A stretch of 64,000 bases of DNA. Origin: Protostelium mycophagum (Eukaryota > Evosea > Variosea > Protosteliida > Protosteliaceae). The notes under the pieces are model-generated. The model did not search any database. It saw only the letters and a program-made list of their open reading frames with translations, and had not been told where the DNA came from. The position numbers were made by a program, and so were the translations under genes. The stretch lies in contig MZNV01002743.1 in NCBI GenBank assembly GCA_002081555.1, positions 48,787-112,786 on the forward strand. Direction: 5' to 3'. This document shows, piece after piece, positions 1 through 11,794 of this stretch (positions are counted from its first letter, which is position 1; every line of letters begins with the position of its first letter).

Positions 1-2737
1 AAAAATTATTCAATAAAATCCTGAAAATACCTGAATCCCATATAAATTACAGATTTGACCCAGAGTATCTTGCATTGAGGCTGGTGATGTTTGCAGAACA
101 CTGTAAATATTACAAAACACAAGCCTCTCTATAAAAGCGGTGGCCAAACGCAATACCTGGTGATATTAGATTTTATATAAATATTTTTAAAATAGAATGA
201 TAAAGATATCTTACCAAGGGAAGGTTCTGGTTCCATGAATCGAAAAAGTCGACACCCTCGTTTTTGTAGACTTGCAGCCTCTTGCTCAACTGTACAAAGT
301 CACATTACATTCCGTTTCAAAGATTTGTGCAGTTCCAAAAATTTGTGCTGTTTCAAAAATTTGTGTAGTTTCAAAAATTTGTGCCAGTTTCAAAAATTTG
401 TGCCAGTAATCACCTCTCGTAATAATTCTGCCTCTCTTATTTCAAAGGCAGCTTTAAGCCACATATTGTTCATGACATTTCCGTGAAGATTCTTGTTTGC
501 CCGCTTGTTCATGTGCTCCAATACCCCACTGAATTTTCCGCGACCTTTCTGGTTTTGGTATTCGGCAAGCAGGAAGCGGGTCACCTTCAAAATGTGAGCC
601 TCTACAACGTTGTATTTTGTAAAGGGTATGCATCTATATTTGGCACCACATTGGATGGTTAAAACCGATAAAGGTACTGACTTGCTGTTGTAGAACGACC
701 ATATTGTCACCCTCAAATGTGACCCAGTTGTCGACATCATTCTGCAGTGTAGATATGCGCCAGCTCTCTCTGAACCCTTCACAGCCGCAGCATTCTGTAC
801 ATGTCAATCTACAACTCTTATTTTATCAAAGTTTTCTTTAAAGTTCGAATTATGGGATTGTTATTTTCTCGAAAAATATTTTTCGTCAGTATAGTGATGA
901 CGTCATCAAACATTCCGGAATATTACCCCTGCATGTCTGGATCTGCTGGACCGCATAGTTGGACGCCAGAGCCTTGAATCCCGCACAAGTTCCTCTGAAT
1001 TGTGGAGAATCACTCGGATTATTCTCCTGCTTGTCCAACCAAGAGACCAGGTGTTTATTGTACAAATCAAATGCGAAAGCTGTGGCCAATATAGGCATCA
1101 GTCTTCGCTGCAAAATGTCAGAATGTCTCATATGATATCTTGATTTTGTGACGTCATCTTGATAGTTGTAGACGGACCTGGTGGGATACGTAAGTGATGA
1201 GCTCCATCTCGTTTTCTTGTGAAGGGCCGTATTGTTTTTTAACGTGCGCGTAGCGCGTCGCTACGGTGATCGCGACCTGTCAAAAATGTCAAAATGGCAT
1301 TGTCATGGGTTTACTGACTTTGAGACCCGATATACACATGGTGGTTGCTACTATTCTGCCAATGTACAGACCTCCCAGAAGGGCGGCAAAATGTCGACGT
1401 TGTGTGGGAAATCTACACCAATAATCTCCCTTCTCGTCTACATTACTGTACCGATTGAGAAGAGCCTCCCTGGGAACACGTCAGATAAATGTCAAAATCA
1501 GACGAATCCCGAGATTCTCCACCGATATTTCATAGAAATCTCACCTGGGTATATTGACCTTGTCAAAAGAGATGGAGCCGTAGTCAACACCGTGGAGGCC
1601 TTTTCGGGCTCCCAAATCTTTGATCATAATTCCCTCCATAATCTGGCCATTGTTGTTTCGCAATTCCACCAAAAATGAGTGGATCCCTTTGTCATCATCG
1701 TCCATGATGAGCCGAGCGAAAACCACGGCAGTCCTACCGTGTTCCACCGCGTTAGGGCACCAGTGCTGAAATTCCGTCATTTTTCAACGAAATTTCAGAG
1801 AGTTTTCTGGTGTTTTGTAGGAATAAAGGGTCACCTTTACTGCAGCGCTAGATGGTGTGTTAAGAATGAAAGTCTGTGTGTTGTGATCATATGTGGCCGA
1901 AGTTTGCATTCTGGAGAGATCAGACTCATGTCCCAGCTCTGACAGGCAAAAGACACCAGGTAACTCCATAGAATCGATCTGTGGTAACAACTACAACGGT
2001 TTTACTATTTTTAGCTCATTCTGATCATGACTGAAACTTGAAATTTATTTGGAAACAGATTGATGGAAAATAATGATTGAATGTGCGGACCTTCAGGTGG
2101 TTCTCTGTGCCCAGATTGAGTACACTGCTACCAAAGAGAGTGTATTGTGTCATGAGTCGAGTCACGGTGCTATGATCAAAGAAGCTGACTGTCTCGAAGA
2201 AGGCTACGAGCTTCGAGGGTTTCTCTGTTGGAAGTAAGATGAGAGTTTGTCTTCGAATGATCGTGTGACGTCATCCATATTTATTAACTACCTGTGATGT
2301 CAGAGACAGAGGCAGTCTTGAAACTTGCGATCTTCTCAGCGAATCTGCACTATATAAGTACCGACATGATACGAATTAAATGGAGGACATACTTGACAGA
2401 TTGGCCCCTCCATTCATTTCGTGATAAATCAGACTTGACTTCAACTATGTTATCCGCCAGTAATTTACTCAGCGCGGTTTTTAACTAGACAGTCAGTAGA
2501 CCTCTACAATTCAAGTCTTACTGTATAATGTTCCTCCTCCAAAAAACTAACTAGTTCTTGCACGTCGACATTCAATGTAGGGGATAACTCATGGTCTAAA
2601 GAGGATGATACGGGCGCCGTTGAGAGGTGGGAAATTATCTTCAAAAGAATCAGATGAAGTTGAAATGGAAAGGGTTTCAATTTGTTATATTTAATATATC
2701 AGAGGAAGGGTACCTGTTGAAGCCGATGATGCGCCAT
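1..2737 (-). CDS. Peroxisomal acyl-CoA oxidase (3' end beyond window)
   Basis: Catalyses the first, FAD-dependent step of peroxisomal beta-oxidation (acyl-CoA to trans-2-enoyl-CoA plus H2O2). On the minus strand the exons follow the family in order: the first exon begins at 2737 with MAHHRLQQIISHL; a segment near 2210 with ETVSFFDHSTVTRL and YTLFGSSVLNLGTENH; the substrate region at 1990-1840 with LPGVFCLSELGHES and TSATYDHNTQTFILNTPS; the flavin region at 1780-1545 with GRTAVVFARLI and GLHGVDYGSISFDKVNIPR; the helical C-terminal domain at 1131-900 with LMPILATAFAFDLY; and VVEAHILKVTRFLL near 600. A last exon at about 100-20 (QICNLYGIQ) still matches the family and ends in a donor site, so the gene continues left of the window. 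Residues 5-13 (RL-x5-HL) fit the PTS2 peroxisome signal exactly. The intron at about 315-410 is filled with short tandem repeats. Confidence 0.88.
318..410. repeat. Tandem repeat in an ACOX intron
   Basis: About five head-to-tail imperfect copies of a 17-19 bp unit around TTTCAAAAATTTGTGC. They sit between two recognisable acyl-CoA oxidase exons, so they lie in an intron. The repeat happens to keep a plus-strand frame open, which is not evidence of a gene. Confidence 0.8.
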
Positions 2738-3808
2738 GAGTGAAATTTCAAAACGTGTGCAGATGGAAGGCGTTGTAGAAAAACAAATCCAGAAAAATTA
2801 ATCCCACGAATAATATAAATAAATTCCACAACTACCAGTGTACCTTTATTCATTATGCAACCCAACGCGTCACACCTTCGGCTGCCACACTGATTACCCA
2901 TCCAGGCATTCGCAGCCCTTGAAGTCTCATCGATACAAAAACGAAATCTCCTTCCAGACAATTAAAGTGTTGGGTGGTTCTCTCCAACAACGAAATGAAA
3001 GTCGAAATGGTTCCCTTATATCTGCAACCGTGTACAACACGTTCATAAAATTCCAACCCAAAAAAACATGAGAACTTCAAGCAGCAATGCTGCGTCGCGA
3101 GTCCGCAGTCAAAGGGACGATGTGATTTTTTGCAAGCCGTGCACTATCAACACGCGATTGACATAGTCGAGGCTTGGCAACGAGGCGTCTCATTGAGATC
3201 GGCAAATCTCAGAAAATATTTATTTTTAAAAGTGTACAAATCCGTGTTGTATGCGGTGGTGCGAGAAGCGGACTCATCAGCTTGCGAAAAGAAATGCCAA
3301 AACCTCTTCAGGTTGACCTTTCTCTCCACATAAAATTTTGAAGACACCAGCAACAGTAAATTGTATTCTCTGATGAAGATACTTCAGAGGTCCGGACATT
3401 CACAATAGTCTTATACCTGTTGTTCCACGCAAGGCATAATGCCCAACTTGTAGAGGCTCGAACCAGTGAAAACTCAGCATAAAAAACGGATCTGTGAAGG
3501 CTGAACATTCCATTTTATATGACAGCTTCATTCACTTTTGACAAGATATAGTCCCGCGGTATCCCGACAGCTCCAATCTAACATAAAAAGATCAACTCAC
3601 AACTATTTTCCAACAAAGAAGACATATGAAGAGGACTCCAAAGGATGGTCTATATAAACGCATTCTAATATCTCATGTCTCTTCTTGTAGTAATGAATTA
3701 CCGTGTAAATAATCTGAACCGCGGTCGCGCAACGTGACTCATCGAAGCTTGGCGGACGTCCGCCGGTTTCCGAATTGTTGAGGAAAAATTAATTTTTCCG
3801 AATTCGCG
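2738..3808. other. Spacer with unresolved minus-strand frames
   Basis: Space between two divergently read genes. Several short minus-strand frames are open (for example 3080-2853, 75 codons; 3508-3308; 3353-3147) and small GT-AG introns could join some of them, but I recognise no family and cannot build one consistent reading frame. A short hairpin GCAGC-AAT-GCTGC lies at 3081-3093. It may hold a small unrecognised gene or promoter sequence for both neighbours. Confidence 0.3.
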
Positions 3809-4981
3809 ATGGCAACATCAGCAACTTCAAGAAGAGCACTTGTGGCCTGTCTGGCCTGTAGAAGAGGGCACACCTCTTGTGATATCAGTAAATATTTACC
3901 ATCACCTGAACGACTTAATCTTGATCAGATAGACCTTGCCAACGATGCGTCGCAAAACGCCTTGTGTGCGTAGAAGTTGATGCCAACTCAAACATGTCAA
4001 GAAAGAGGAGAAATTATGGTTATTATGAGGGTTCATCTTCTTATGGAGAGGTACATATTTCAAAGTGCCGAACGTGACATATCACAGACGATTGATACGA
4101 TGACCCAATTTCTGAATCAATTTACTGCTGATCTCCAGACCGATATTTTCAATCCAAACATCTTGTCCGAAAATGTTTTCCCAGCCGAGATACAAATCCC
4201 TGCAATAGAAACAGACGATCCACCATCTTTATACGTCAGAGATGCGTCACTTTCGCGTGCCCTTTTGCAAATGCTCACAGCAAAGTAGGACTTTCTCGAC
4301 ATCCCGAGAATGACCATCTCATTTTGTCAGGGGTGTCCAAGTCGATCCGAATGGGCTGCGGGCTCATCGGGAAATAGCAGAGAGGGTAGAACTAGTCCGC
4401 AAATTCACGACACCAGAACAGAGGTCGTATCTTCATTCGATGTTTAAAGAACAATTAAGAGTGGTGTCTGCCGGAGCTGACCTCCTCGAACTTCCAATCC
4501 TCATCTTTGAGAAATCAGGAGTGGTTCAATATTGCAACCAATCCTTCAGAAAGGTAAAGAGGTTCGAGGATTTTCTCACAATGTTGAAGATATCAAATTG
4601 GCACGCACCGACACCCACAAACCTCCACGACTTGGCGATATTCCAGATATTAGATGCAGAGACTGTCTTCTGGTTTCATCAAAAACTCCCCCTCATCTAC
4701 GCTGATGCAACTATGAATTCGGCAGTCAAAGAGAGCAGTGGGATCAGCAGGTGAGCATCTATAACGCTCATATTTATAACGAGCAGTCTGCGTCAAGTGA
4801 CGAGCTCAGTCTGCTCTTTCTTAGGATGTCTGTGTATGTCTGATGTCGACTCAGTGTGATCAGGTTCGGAGGTGAAACGACAGAGTTTGTCCGGGGGAGC
4901 ATCCACTTCACCATCAAAAGAGATATCTTCGACCTCCCAGCTTTGTTTATCATTCACTTTATTGTTCCAGAAAATAGATGA
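3809..4981 (+). CDS. Zn2Cys6 transcription factor with PAS domain
   Basis: Probable DNA-binding regulator. The ATG at 3809 opens MATSATSRRALVACLACRRG; splicing out 3888-3928 gives a complete binuclear zinc cluster, C-x2-C-x6-C-x5-C-x2-C-x6-C (CLACRRGHTSC ... PCQRCVAKRLVC). A basic Ser/Tyr-rich linker follows (intron 4051-4087), then an acidic region, another intron at 4285-4330, and an exon with RAHREIAERVELVRKF leading into a PAS-like core (LPILIFEKSGVVQYCNQSF) near 4475-4555. The last exon, about 4862-4978, has RGSIHFTIKRDIFDLPALF and the stop at 4979. The order (short N-terminus, cluster with the HxSC..RPCQRC signature, C-terminal PAS) matches the AcuK/ERT1 group of fungal gluconeogenesis regulators rather than Gal4-type factors. 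Similar genes exist in some amoebozoans. Its target genes cannot be read here. Confidence 0.8.
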
Positions 4982-5155
4982 TCAGAGATTTCACCGAGAT
5001 TTCACTGAGATTTCACTGAAAATGGACTGAAATCCGGCGGAAAAGTGGATAAATTATTTATTCTTTTATTGTTTATCTTTGAGAAAGCAGATGTAGAGCG
5101 TGTAAATCCGCCGTGTGAGTAGAACCCCAGGTTAAAGAAGTACAAAATGTGGTCT

Positions 5156-8100
5156 CTACGAGGAGTCTGCTGGCGGCTCCTCTCCGATTTCGCCCTCTGA
5201 ATCGTCCGACTCATTCGAATCTTCATCGACATTCACTAGATCATCTTTAATCACCTGTCATCTCATCAGAAATGATGCCCAAATGACCTAAACCCTAAAC
5301 CCAATCGTATAAAAATCGTCACCTGCAGTTTGGTGCTGAAGGTTTGGAATGTGATGGGCTTGGTGAGGTAATCGTCTACAAGCGTCCTGAAAAGTTGATT
5401 CTTCTCGTCCATCAGTGCATTGGCCGTGAGGGCGGTCACGTGAGTGTGCCCCAACTCGGGGTGTTCGGACTCCATTCTTCGGATCTCCGAAGTGGCCTGT
5501 TGTAGATGAGCCAAAAGTTGGTGAACGTTCATGGAGATTTACCTGCGCTCCGTCCATCACTGGCATCTGACTGTCCATCTACAATTTTCAATCAAATGAG
5601 ACAAAAAAGTTTAATTTGCCGAGTTTCGAAATTCGAATAAAAATAAATTTTCTAAAATAAAAAACCCACGAAAATACAATCCCAAGGCTCCTTCCTCTCG
5701 TGGGCCTGCAAAAATTTCTCCACGCCAATCTTTCCGTTATCTGCCATTTCGTAGAAAACTCCCGGAATTCTCTTCAACATCAACTGTACAACCCTCTGAT
5801 TCGTCTTGTCGTCCTGAGAATTTGAATTTTCATCGAAATTTCTCGAAACAATATTTTTCAACGGGTTGAAATTTCAAATTCTGTTTCCATGGAAATTTGA
5901 TTTCAGCGAAATTTCAGAGGAAAGATACCTCTACAATGAGTAATCTTATGTCCCTCTGGGCCGGGACGAGTGGAGGTGATGTCAATTCTCCATCCTCCTT
6001 CTGTACAACCCTTGGTGACTTGTCCTTCGTTGTAGATGGCGAGAATAAAGGCATATTCCCAATGGGTAGGAGGGGTGGTACGTTCCTGGAACTTGTCTCT
6101 TGTGTTGTATTCTGCGTTGTAGATGTGCTTGAGAATGTTGGAGCTGGAGAAAATGTCGGAGCTGTGGAGAATGTTGGAGCCGTGGAGAATGTCGGAGCCG
6201 TGGAGAATGTTGGAGCCGTGGAGAATGTTGGAGCTGGAGAAAACGTCGGAGCTGTGGAGAATGTTGGAGCTGCCGAGAATGTCGGGGCTGCGGAAAATGT
6301 CGGGGCTGCCGAGAAGTTTGGAGCGGTCGTTGTAAACGGGTTTGTAGATGCCATGTTCGGGGAAAATGTTGGCACTGAAGAAAAGGACGGAGGCGGGGAG
6401 AAAGTTGGGGGGGCTGAAAAGTTCGGAACAGCCCGAGTTGTAGATGCAGTCGGGGAGCTATCCGGGTCTGTCTTTACCGGGGAAACCCTCTTTTCCTCGG
6501 AATTTCCGCTGTTGGAAGGATTCATCGTCATTGTAGATGGCGGGAGTACAGTGTAGTTACGGCTCTGCTTGACTGAGTCTTTCTCCTTATTTGACGTTGG
6601 TCCGTTGTAGATCAGACTGGGTGGTGGTCTCAAACTTCCCATCTACAATTGTTATTCCCGGACGTGAAAAAAAACACCAAAATTTTTCGAAATAAAAATA
6701 ACCCAGAAATTTACTTTTGTAAATAAAAATAATATTAAAATAAACGATTATTACCTTTAGTATTGGAGGCCTGCTAGACTTTGAAGTTCTAGAGGACACT
6801 GAGGAGCTCCTTGACCTTCTCGATACCTCATCACTGTGCGTTCTCATTCTATTCGTGGGGGCTTGTACAGATCTGTACACGTCATTTTCCCGCCAAAATG
6901 CGAATCGCGGAAAATTCAAATATTGAATTCTGATCACCTGATGACGTGTGCGATTCGGTGGATATTATAAGGTCTCCTTATCACTGATATTCTGAATTCT
7001 GAAATCGAATCGAATGGCTGTATCTTTTTAGCCATCTACAACGTTGTAGATTCGTGAAAATTCACCTCTTTTATCGTTCTGGAAGAGTTTGGCATGATAA
7101 AATAAATCTGGATATTGACATTTTTTGCTTTAAGGGATTGTAGAATGGCAGAAGGTAATGAGGAGGCAGAAGTCACTTCTAAAATGAGAGTCAAGTGGGT
7201 CATCACCGGTACACTCGACCTGGAAAATGATGAGAAATTTCCCGGAAATTTATCGGAAATTTCAGGAGATTATGGAAAGGAAGCTGCAGTTATTTTGCTC
7301 CGATGTGGTTTCATCAGAATGAGAACTGATGACGTCACTTACGAGTCCGAGGGGTTGGGCTGTAGATCGTCGAATCTCTCTATCTCATGGCTTAATCCGT
7401 CCATCTACAACACGTCAGACTTTTAAAATATTTTTTATTATTTTATATTATTACCTCTTCAAAGTGTAGAGCCTCAAAATGATACTCCCTCCTCAGAATC
7501 TCGGTCATTGTAGATGAGATGGTGGTGTTGTTAAGACACGTCATCACGATGTGCTCGGGGGTTGTAAATTGATCCCCACACTCGGCGGGGGGTAACCCCA
7601 ACCTCATCCCCGGCGAACTATACTTTTCAGTGAAAACTCGATGAAAACTCGTGGAAAACTCACTCGGAGATATTTCCGATCGGCACAACAAAAGTAAAAG
7701 TTGTTCCGACCCCTAAATCAGAGGTAACACTTATACTTCCACCCATCAACTCCACCAACTGCTTCGATATAGATAATCCTATGCCTGTTCCGGGTTTTCT
7801 GTCGGCCACGTGTCTTTCCACCTCCTTTTGTCAAAAAAATTTCAAAGACTTGAGGTGGCAGAAATTTTCGACATAATATTCCAAAAAAAATTTTGCTGAG
7901 ATCTCGTGAAATTTCGCTGAAATTTGAGATTGACAAACCTGGAAAAATCTGAGAAAAAGATTCTGAAGGTCTTCGGGGGACATGCCCATGCCCGAGTCAG
8001 TGACTTTGAATTGTACGAAACTCTTTTGATCTACAACGATAGGTTGAACAAACAACATGATCTGACCCTTTGGGGTGAATTTCACTGCATTACTAGACTT

Positions 8101-10948
8101 TTCAGTGAAATTTCCAAGAATTATTCTTCATGTCCATAAATAAAATCTTTTCTCACCGAATTTTCGCGTGAATTTCTCACCTTAATAAATTATACAAAAT
8201 TTGTCGGATTCTATTGTCGTCTGTTCGTAAAAACTCTGGTGAGTCACGTGATATGACGTAACTAAACTCCAGATCGTCCTTGTCATACATCACATTCATG
8301 GACGTCACACAATTCTCCACGAAAAGTCTGCGAATTTTCAGAGATTCTTCCGAGAATTTTCCTGGAATCACCTTAGGTTCACGGAGCCATACGTCAGTCG
8401 CATTTTGCCTTGTTTTAATTTTGCAAACTCTAAGAGATCGTTGATGAGAGCCAATAATGAGTTGGCCGATGTCTTAATCATGGTGATCATCTCAACGTCG
8501 GCTTCCACATTGCATTGGAGGAGGAGCAGATCGGTGATGCCGACGATGCAGTTGAGAGGTGTTCGGAGTTCATGTGATGTGTTTGCGACTGAAATTTCGG
8601 TGAATATTACATGAATTTTCTCATCTTTTTCTGGATTATCGTGATGGAATTTTAAAAGAAAATTTGATGAAATTTTACCGAAATTCTCTTGCATCAATGC
8701 CAACCTATTTACGTCAGAATTTTCCGAGAACTTTCTAAGAATTTTCTGGTATACCTCTCTGCGTTATTACGTGCCTGGCTGAGTGATTTCTCTTTTTCCA
8801 ATTCTTCAGTGATATCTCGACCAAGACATAGTAATGTCTTAACCTCATCAGAGTCAAGTGACGACCCCGTCACAGATGTCCCCCCTGAAATTTAATTTAA
8901 AAATGAATAAATTTAAATGGAAAATAAAAAAATCAAAAGATTGAAATTCTTCGAAATTCAAACTTTATTTACCTCAAAAATAATAAAATAAGTAAATATG
9001 ATGTCCATCTACAACCAGATATTTACCTCTACTTCCCGCAATGGCTAGCTCTATAGAATCGAGACTAGTCTTCTCGGAACTTGACGATGAAGACAGGGGC
9101 ATGTGTGACTTGACCAACTTTAACGTCCACTCTATGACACGAGTCGTATCCCCCTATGATATCATAAATATCCATGCGATATCATAAATATTCACATATG
9201 ACGTCACAGATCTCATCACGTCGTATCTTCAAAAACCACCGAAATCTCGCGGAAAACTCACCCTCGTCCCTGTCGACGTGAACGTCGCGTACGTCTTGTT
9301 CTTATCACGGCTGAGTGACGTCATCTCCCTCATGGCCTTCTTCTTTTCTACGTCATCATCAAAGGTAATGAATTCCATGAACATAGAGTTGACCAGGGGG
9401 TGCCGCGCCGAGATCTTTAACTTGGAAGTCGCGAATTTGTTGACGTGATTCACCGTGCCGTCCTCGTCTAAAAGAAGGCAGATGGATGGCACCTGTCAAA
9501 TGTCAGGTGTCAATCTACAACAGATTTTTTATTTGCAAAGAAATTTTTTGAATGGGTTTTCAGTGAAAATGACAATCTACAACACAGATTAAATGTATCG
9601 ACACAAAAAATGATAAATCGTCATGACATCATAGTTGTACATGGAGATATCTCACCTGATCGATCATCCAAGAGACCACGAGACTCTGATTCTGCAACGC
9701 GGTTTGTTTTAAATTCAAAGAATAGTAGAGTGTCTTCATCGGGTCGCGAAGAACACTTGTACCGACAGATAAATAGATAAACAGAAAAGAGGCCAGCCTG
9801 CGAAATTTCGGTGAAATTTCATGGATATTCAGACGAATTTTCTAAACAGAGAAAATTTCTGCTGAAAAATTCGTGAAGACGAAAAATTGTGGTGAATGAA
9901 AAATGGTATATTGGCATCTACAACTGTATCTACAACGAGGAATTACCTGGTGACCATTTGTAGAATATCGACAGGGCCATCGGTTATCTCTTTGATGCAT
10001 GCATTCATGATGAGATTCACCAATCTCAAAAATAAAGCAATGAGTAGAAAGATGAAGACGCCACCTCCAAAACACCTGCAGAATTTCAGAATTTTCTTGG
10101 AATAAAAATTGAAAATTCTTGGAAAAGGATGAGATGATCACCTCCTTCTGAAGTATAAACCCCCTATGATGAAAGCGAAATAAAGACACCATAATCCTGC
10201 CGCCACATTTCGAAATGTTGTCACACCACTTTCACCGATCGTCTTTAAAACGGGGAAGATACCCCATGAGAAGGCAGCTGCTAAAGAAAGAGACACCAGG
10301 ATGAAGAGGGCAATGGAGTAGATGATCAGGATCTTGAATCCTTTGAATGATCTATGGGCAAAAATGAGGCCGGTGACCCAAGAGATTGTTTCTATGAGAC
10401 GGCAGAGTAATTCCAACTGGGATGATTCATTTAAAATAAAGACATTGATGATCACAGACAACATTGATCATACCTGTACGGCGATCTGCACCTGTCCAAA
10501 CCCTGGATTTACAGGGACAATACCAAGTATCATACACTGTCATCGTCAATCATTGAGAGAGGTTTCTCATGATCGCTCACTTGTGACAGCATCAGAAGAA
10601 AACCCACAAAGAAGTATCCCATTCCAATGCATACGAAGAAACCATCTAAAAATGAGCTTTGTGCGAAGATAAAGGTGGCGAAGATGAGAAAACAGACAGT
10701 GACCGTTAGGAAGTATACGATCAGATGGAAGAAGTCATATCCCACCAATAAGGTAAGAGCTGCTAATCCGCTGCAGAGAATTGTTCCAAATGATACAGCT
10801 AGGAATTCTCGACTCTTAACAGTCTTAAGCAGTTGCTAATTTCCATCAAAATCATCAATCATATATATTATGTGCTCAAGATGAAAATACCTACAGCTGT
10901 GCATTGTTTGTCTGGATCTTCCTCGAATAAACTTGAAGGAGGCAGCAT
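5156..10948 (-). CDS. Membrane hybrid histidine kinase (MASE3-PAS-HK-REC)
   Basis: Two-component sensor kinase. It starts at 10948 ([17 protein letters not shown]), then several membrane helices between about 10840 and 9700. The block with [17 protein letters not shown] and [18 protein letters not shown] resembles the bacterial MASE3 sensor. A PAS domain ([18 protein letters not shown]) lies at about 9490-9230. The HisKA box is [16 protein letters not shown] near 8570 (phosphoacceptor His), followed by the N box ([13 protein letters not shown]), G1 (VTDSGMGMS, about 8000) and G2 ([18 protein letters not shown], about 7770). A long Ser/Pro-rich linker with hexapeptide repeats leads to a receiver: LLIVE+[10 protein letters not shown], phospho-Asp in [10 protein letters not shown] (about 5570), VTALTANAL, and DDYLTKPI. 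An acidic tail ends at 5156. All catalytic residues look intact. No phosphotransfer domain is present, so a separate HPt protein is expected. Confidence 0.88.
6120..6330 (-). repeat. 18-bp coding repeats (APTFS linker) in the histidine kinase
   Basis: About ten tandem 18-bp units encode the hexapeptide (A/T/P)APTFS on the minus strand, between the kinase core and the receiver. Looser versions (APNFS, PPTFS, VPTFS) continue upstream to about 6430. The unit length is a multiple of three, so copy-number change would keep the frame. It probably forms a disordered tether. The antisense strand is also open across it because of the repeat composition. Confidence 0.88.
7034..7051. promoter_or_regulatory. 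18-bp palindrome ATCTACAACGTTGTAGAT
   Basis: Perfect dyad made of two head-to-head copies of the dispersed word ATCTACAAC. Here it lies in a non-coding part of the hybrid kinase gene. Core versions (TACAACGTTGTA) occur at 603-614, 23564-23575 and 52108-52119, and spaced versions at 23171-23188, 60000-60017 and 60586-60605. Confidence 0.6.
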
Positions 10949-11530
10949 GTTGCTGCCGTGTTGCCTCAAACCACTTGGTAAATTTGCCGTGGTGGTCTGG
11001 GTACCCAGACGTACGGTAAGTAACCCGGATATTATTACGTTAAGTAGCGGAACATTCTATCGCATTGCGAACTATCGCAGAAATTTCAATCAGAATTCCC
11101 GATCTTGTACAATGACAGCTCTCCTGATCATTTATCACCCGAGCGAAAAGCCCGACACAGCGGACACATGAGTCTCATCAGATGACAAAGTTTTCACTTG
11201 AGGGGAATATCCAATTATGGTAGCCCGAAAGAGTTTCAGAGGATGACATTTTCTTTCCACAGTGCAGCTGAGTTCGTCTCCTCCAGAGGCGGTTACCCTT
11301 CATTTTCGAAAACATGTTGTGAGCCAATAAATAGCAAATAATCGACACGACATCTACTTATCTTCATGAGTATTATTAATAGATGTACTACAGCAAACAG
11401 TAATCCTGTTTCCGGGGCGTCAGTTTCGTCGTCGACGAAAAACAAAAAGTAAAAAGGTTGAGGGATTCTATGTCTACAACTGCCAACCACAAAGAGATGC
11501 ATCTGATATCGATTCGAAATCGCCCACATC
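10949..11530. other. Intergenic spacer
   Basis: Upstream region shared by the histidine kinase (minus) and the small membrane protein (plus). I see no convincing exon. A perfect hairpin GGCAGCA-TGT-TGCTGCC at 10941-10957 overlaps the kinase start codon at the left boundary. Confidence 0.4.
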
Positions 11531-11794
11531 ATGTCCAAACAATCAGCAGAACTCCACCCTCTCACAAAATTACCAGTTGCCTCTACCTCTTTGACGGGAT
11601 TTAAGAGAGCCCAAGTTGCCACAGTCGTTGGTGGAGTATATGGGCTCATCGCAGGACTGTACTGGGGAGGAAAGGGAATGTATAAGGGAACCATGCCAAG
11701 AGATGTTGCCCTGAGAGCACCTCTTAGACTTGGAGGTATCGGTGCTGTATTAGGACTCGTCGGTGGAGGCATTCTCGGTCTAGGAACGTGGTAG
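11531..11794 (+). CDS. Small glycine-rich membrane protein (87 aa)
   Basis: An intronless frame of 87 codons. After a hydrophilic start come two Gly-rich hydrophobic helices (QVATVVGGVYGLIAGLYWGG and LRLGGIGAVLGLVGGGILGL) joined by a basic loop (GKGMYKGTMPRDVALRAPLR). Spaced glycines and short length recall mitochondrial inner-membrane proteins of the Tim17/NDUFA11 or ROMO1 type, but the match is too weak to name it. Good start context and a clear membrane pattern support it as a real gene over the longer minus-strand frame that overlaps it. Confidence 0.6.
   Translation: MSKQSAELHPLTKLPVASTSLTGFKRAQVATVVGGVYGLIAGLYWGGKGMYKGTMPRDVALRAPLRLGGIGAVLGLVGGGILGLGTW

Noticed and set aside
1232-1678. 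148-codon plus-strand frame
   Set aside because: It lies antisense to the acyl-CoA oxidase flavin-region exon, which matches its family strongly.
6120-6330. Possible CRISPR array
   Set aside because: The 18-bp units are directly joined, without unique spacers, and are coding. The genome is eukaryotic.
5897-6556. 219-codon plus-strand frame with repeated GAVENV units
   Set aside because: It is the antisense of the 18-bp coding repeats in the hybrid kinase, whose minus-strand reading joins intact kinase and receiver exons. The frame is open only because of repeat composition.
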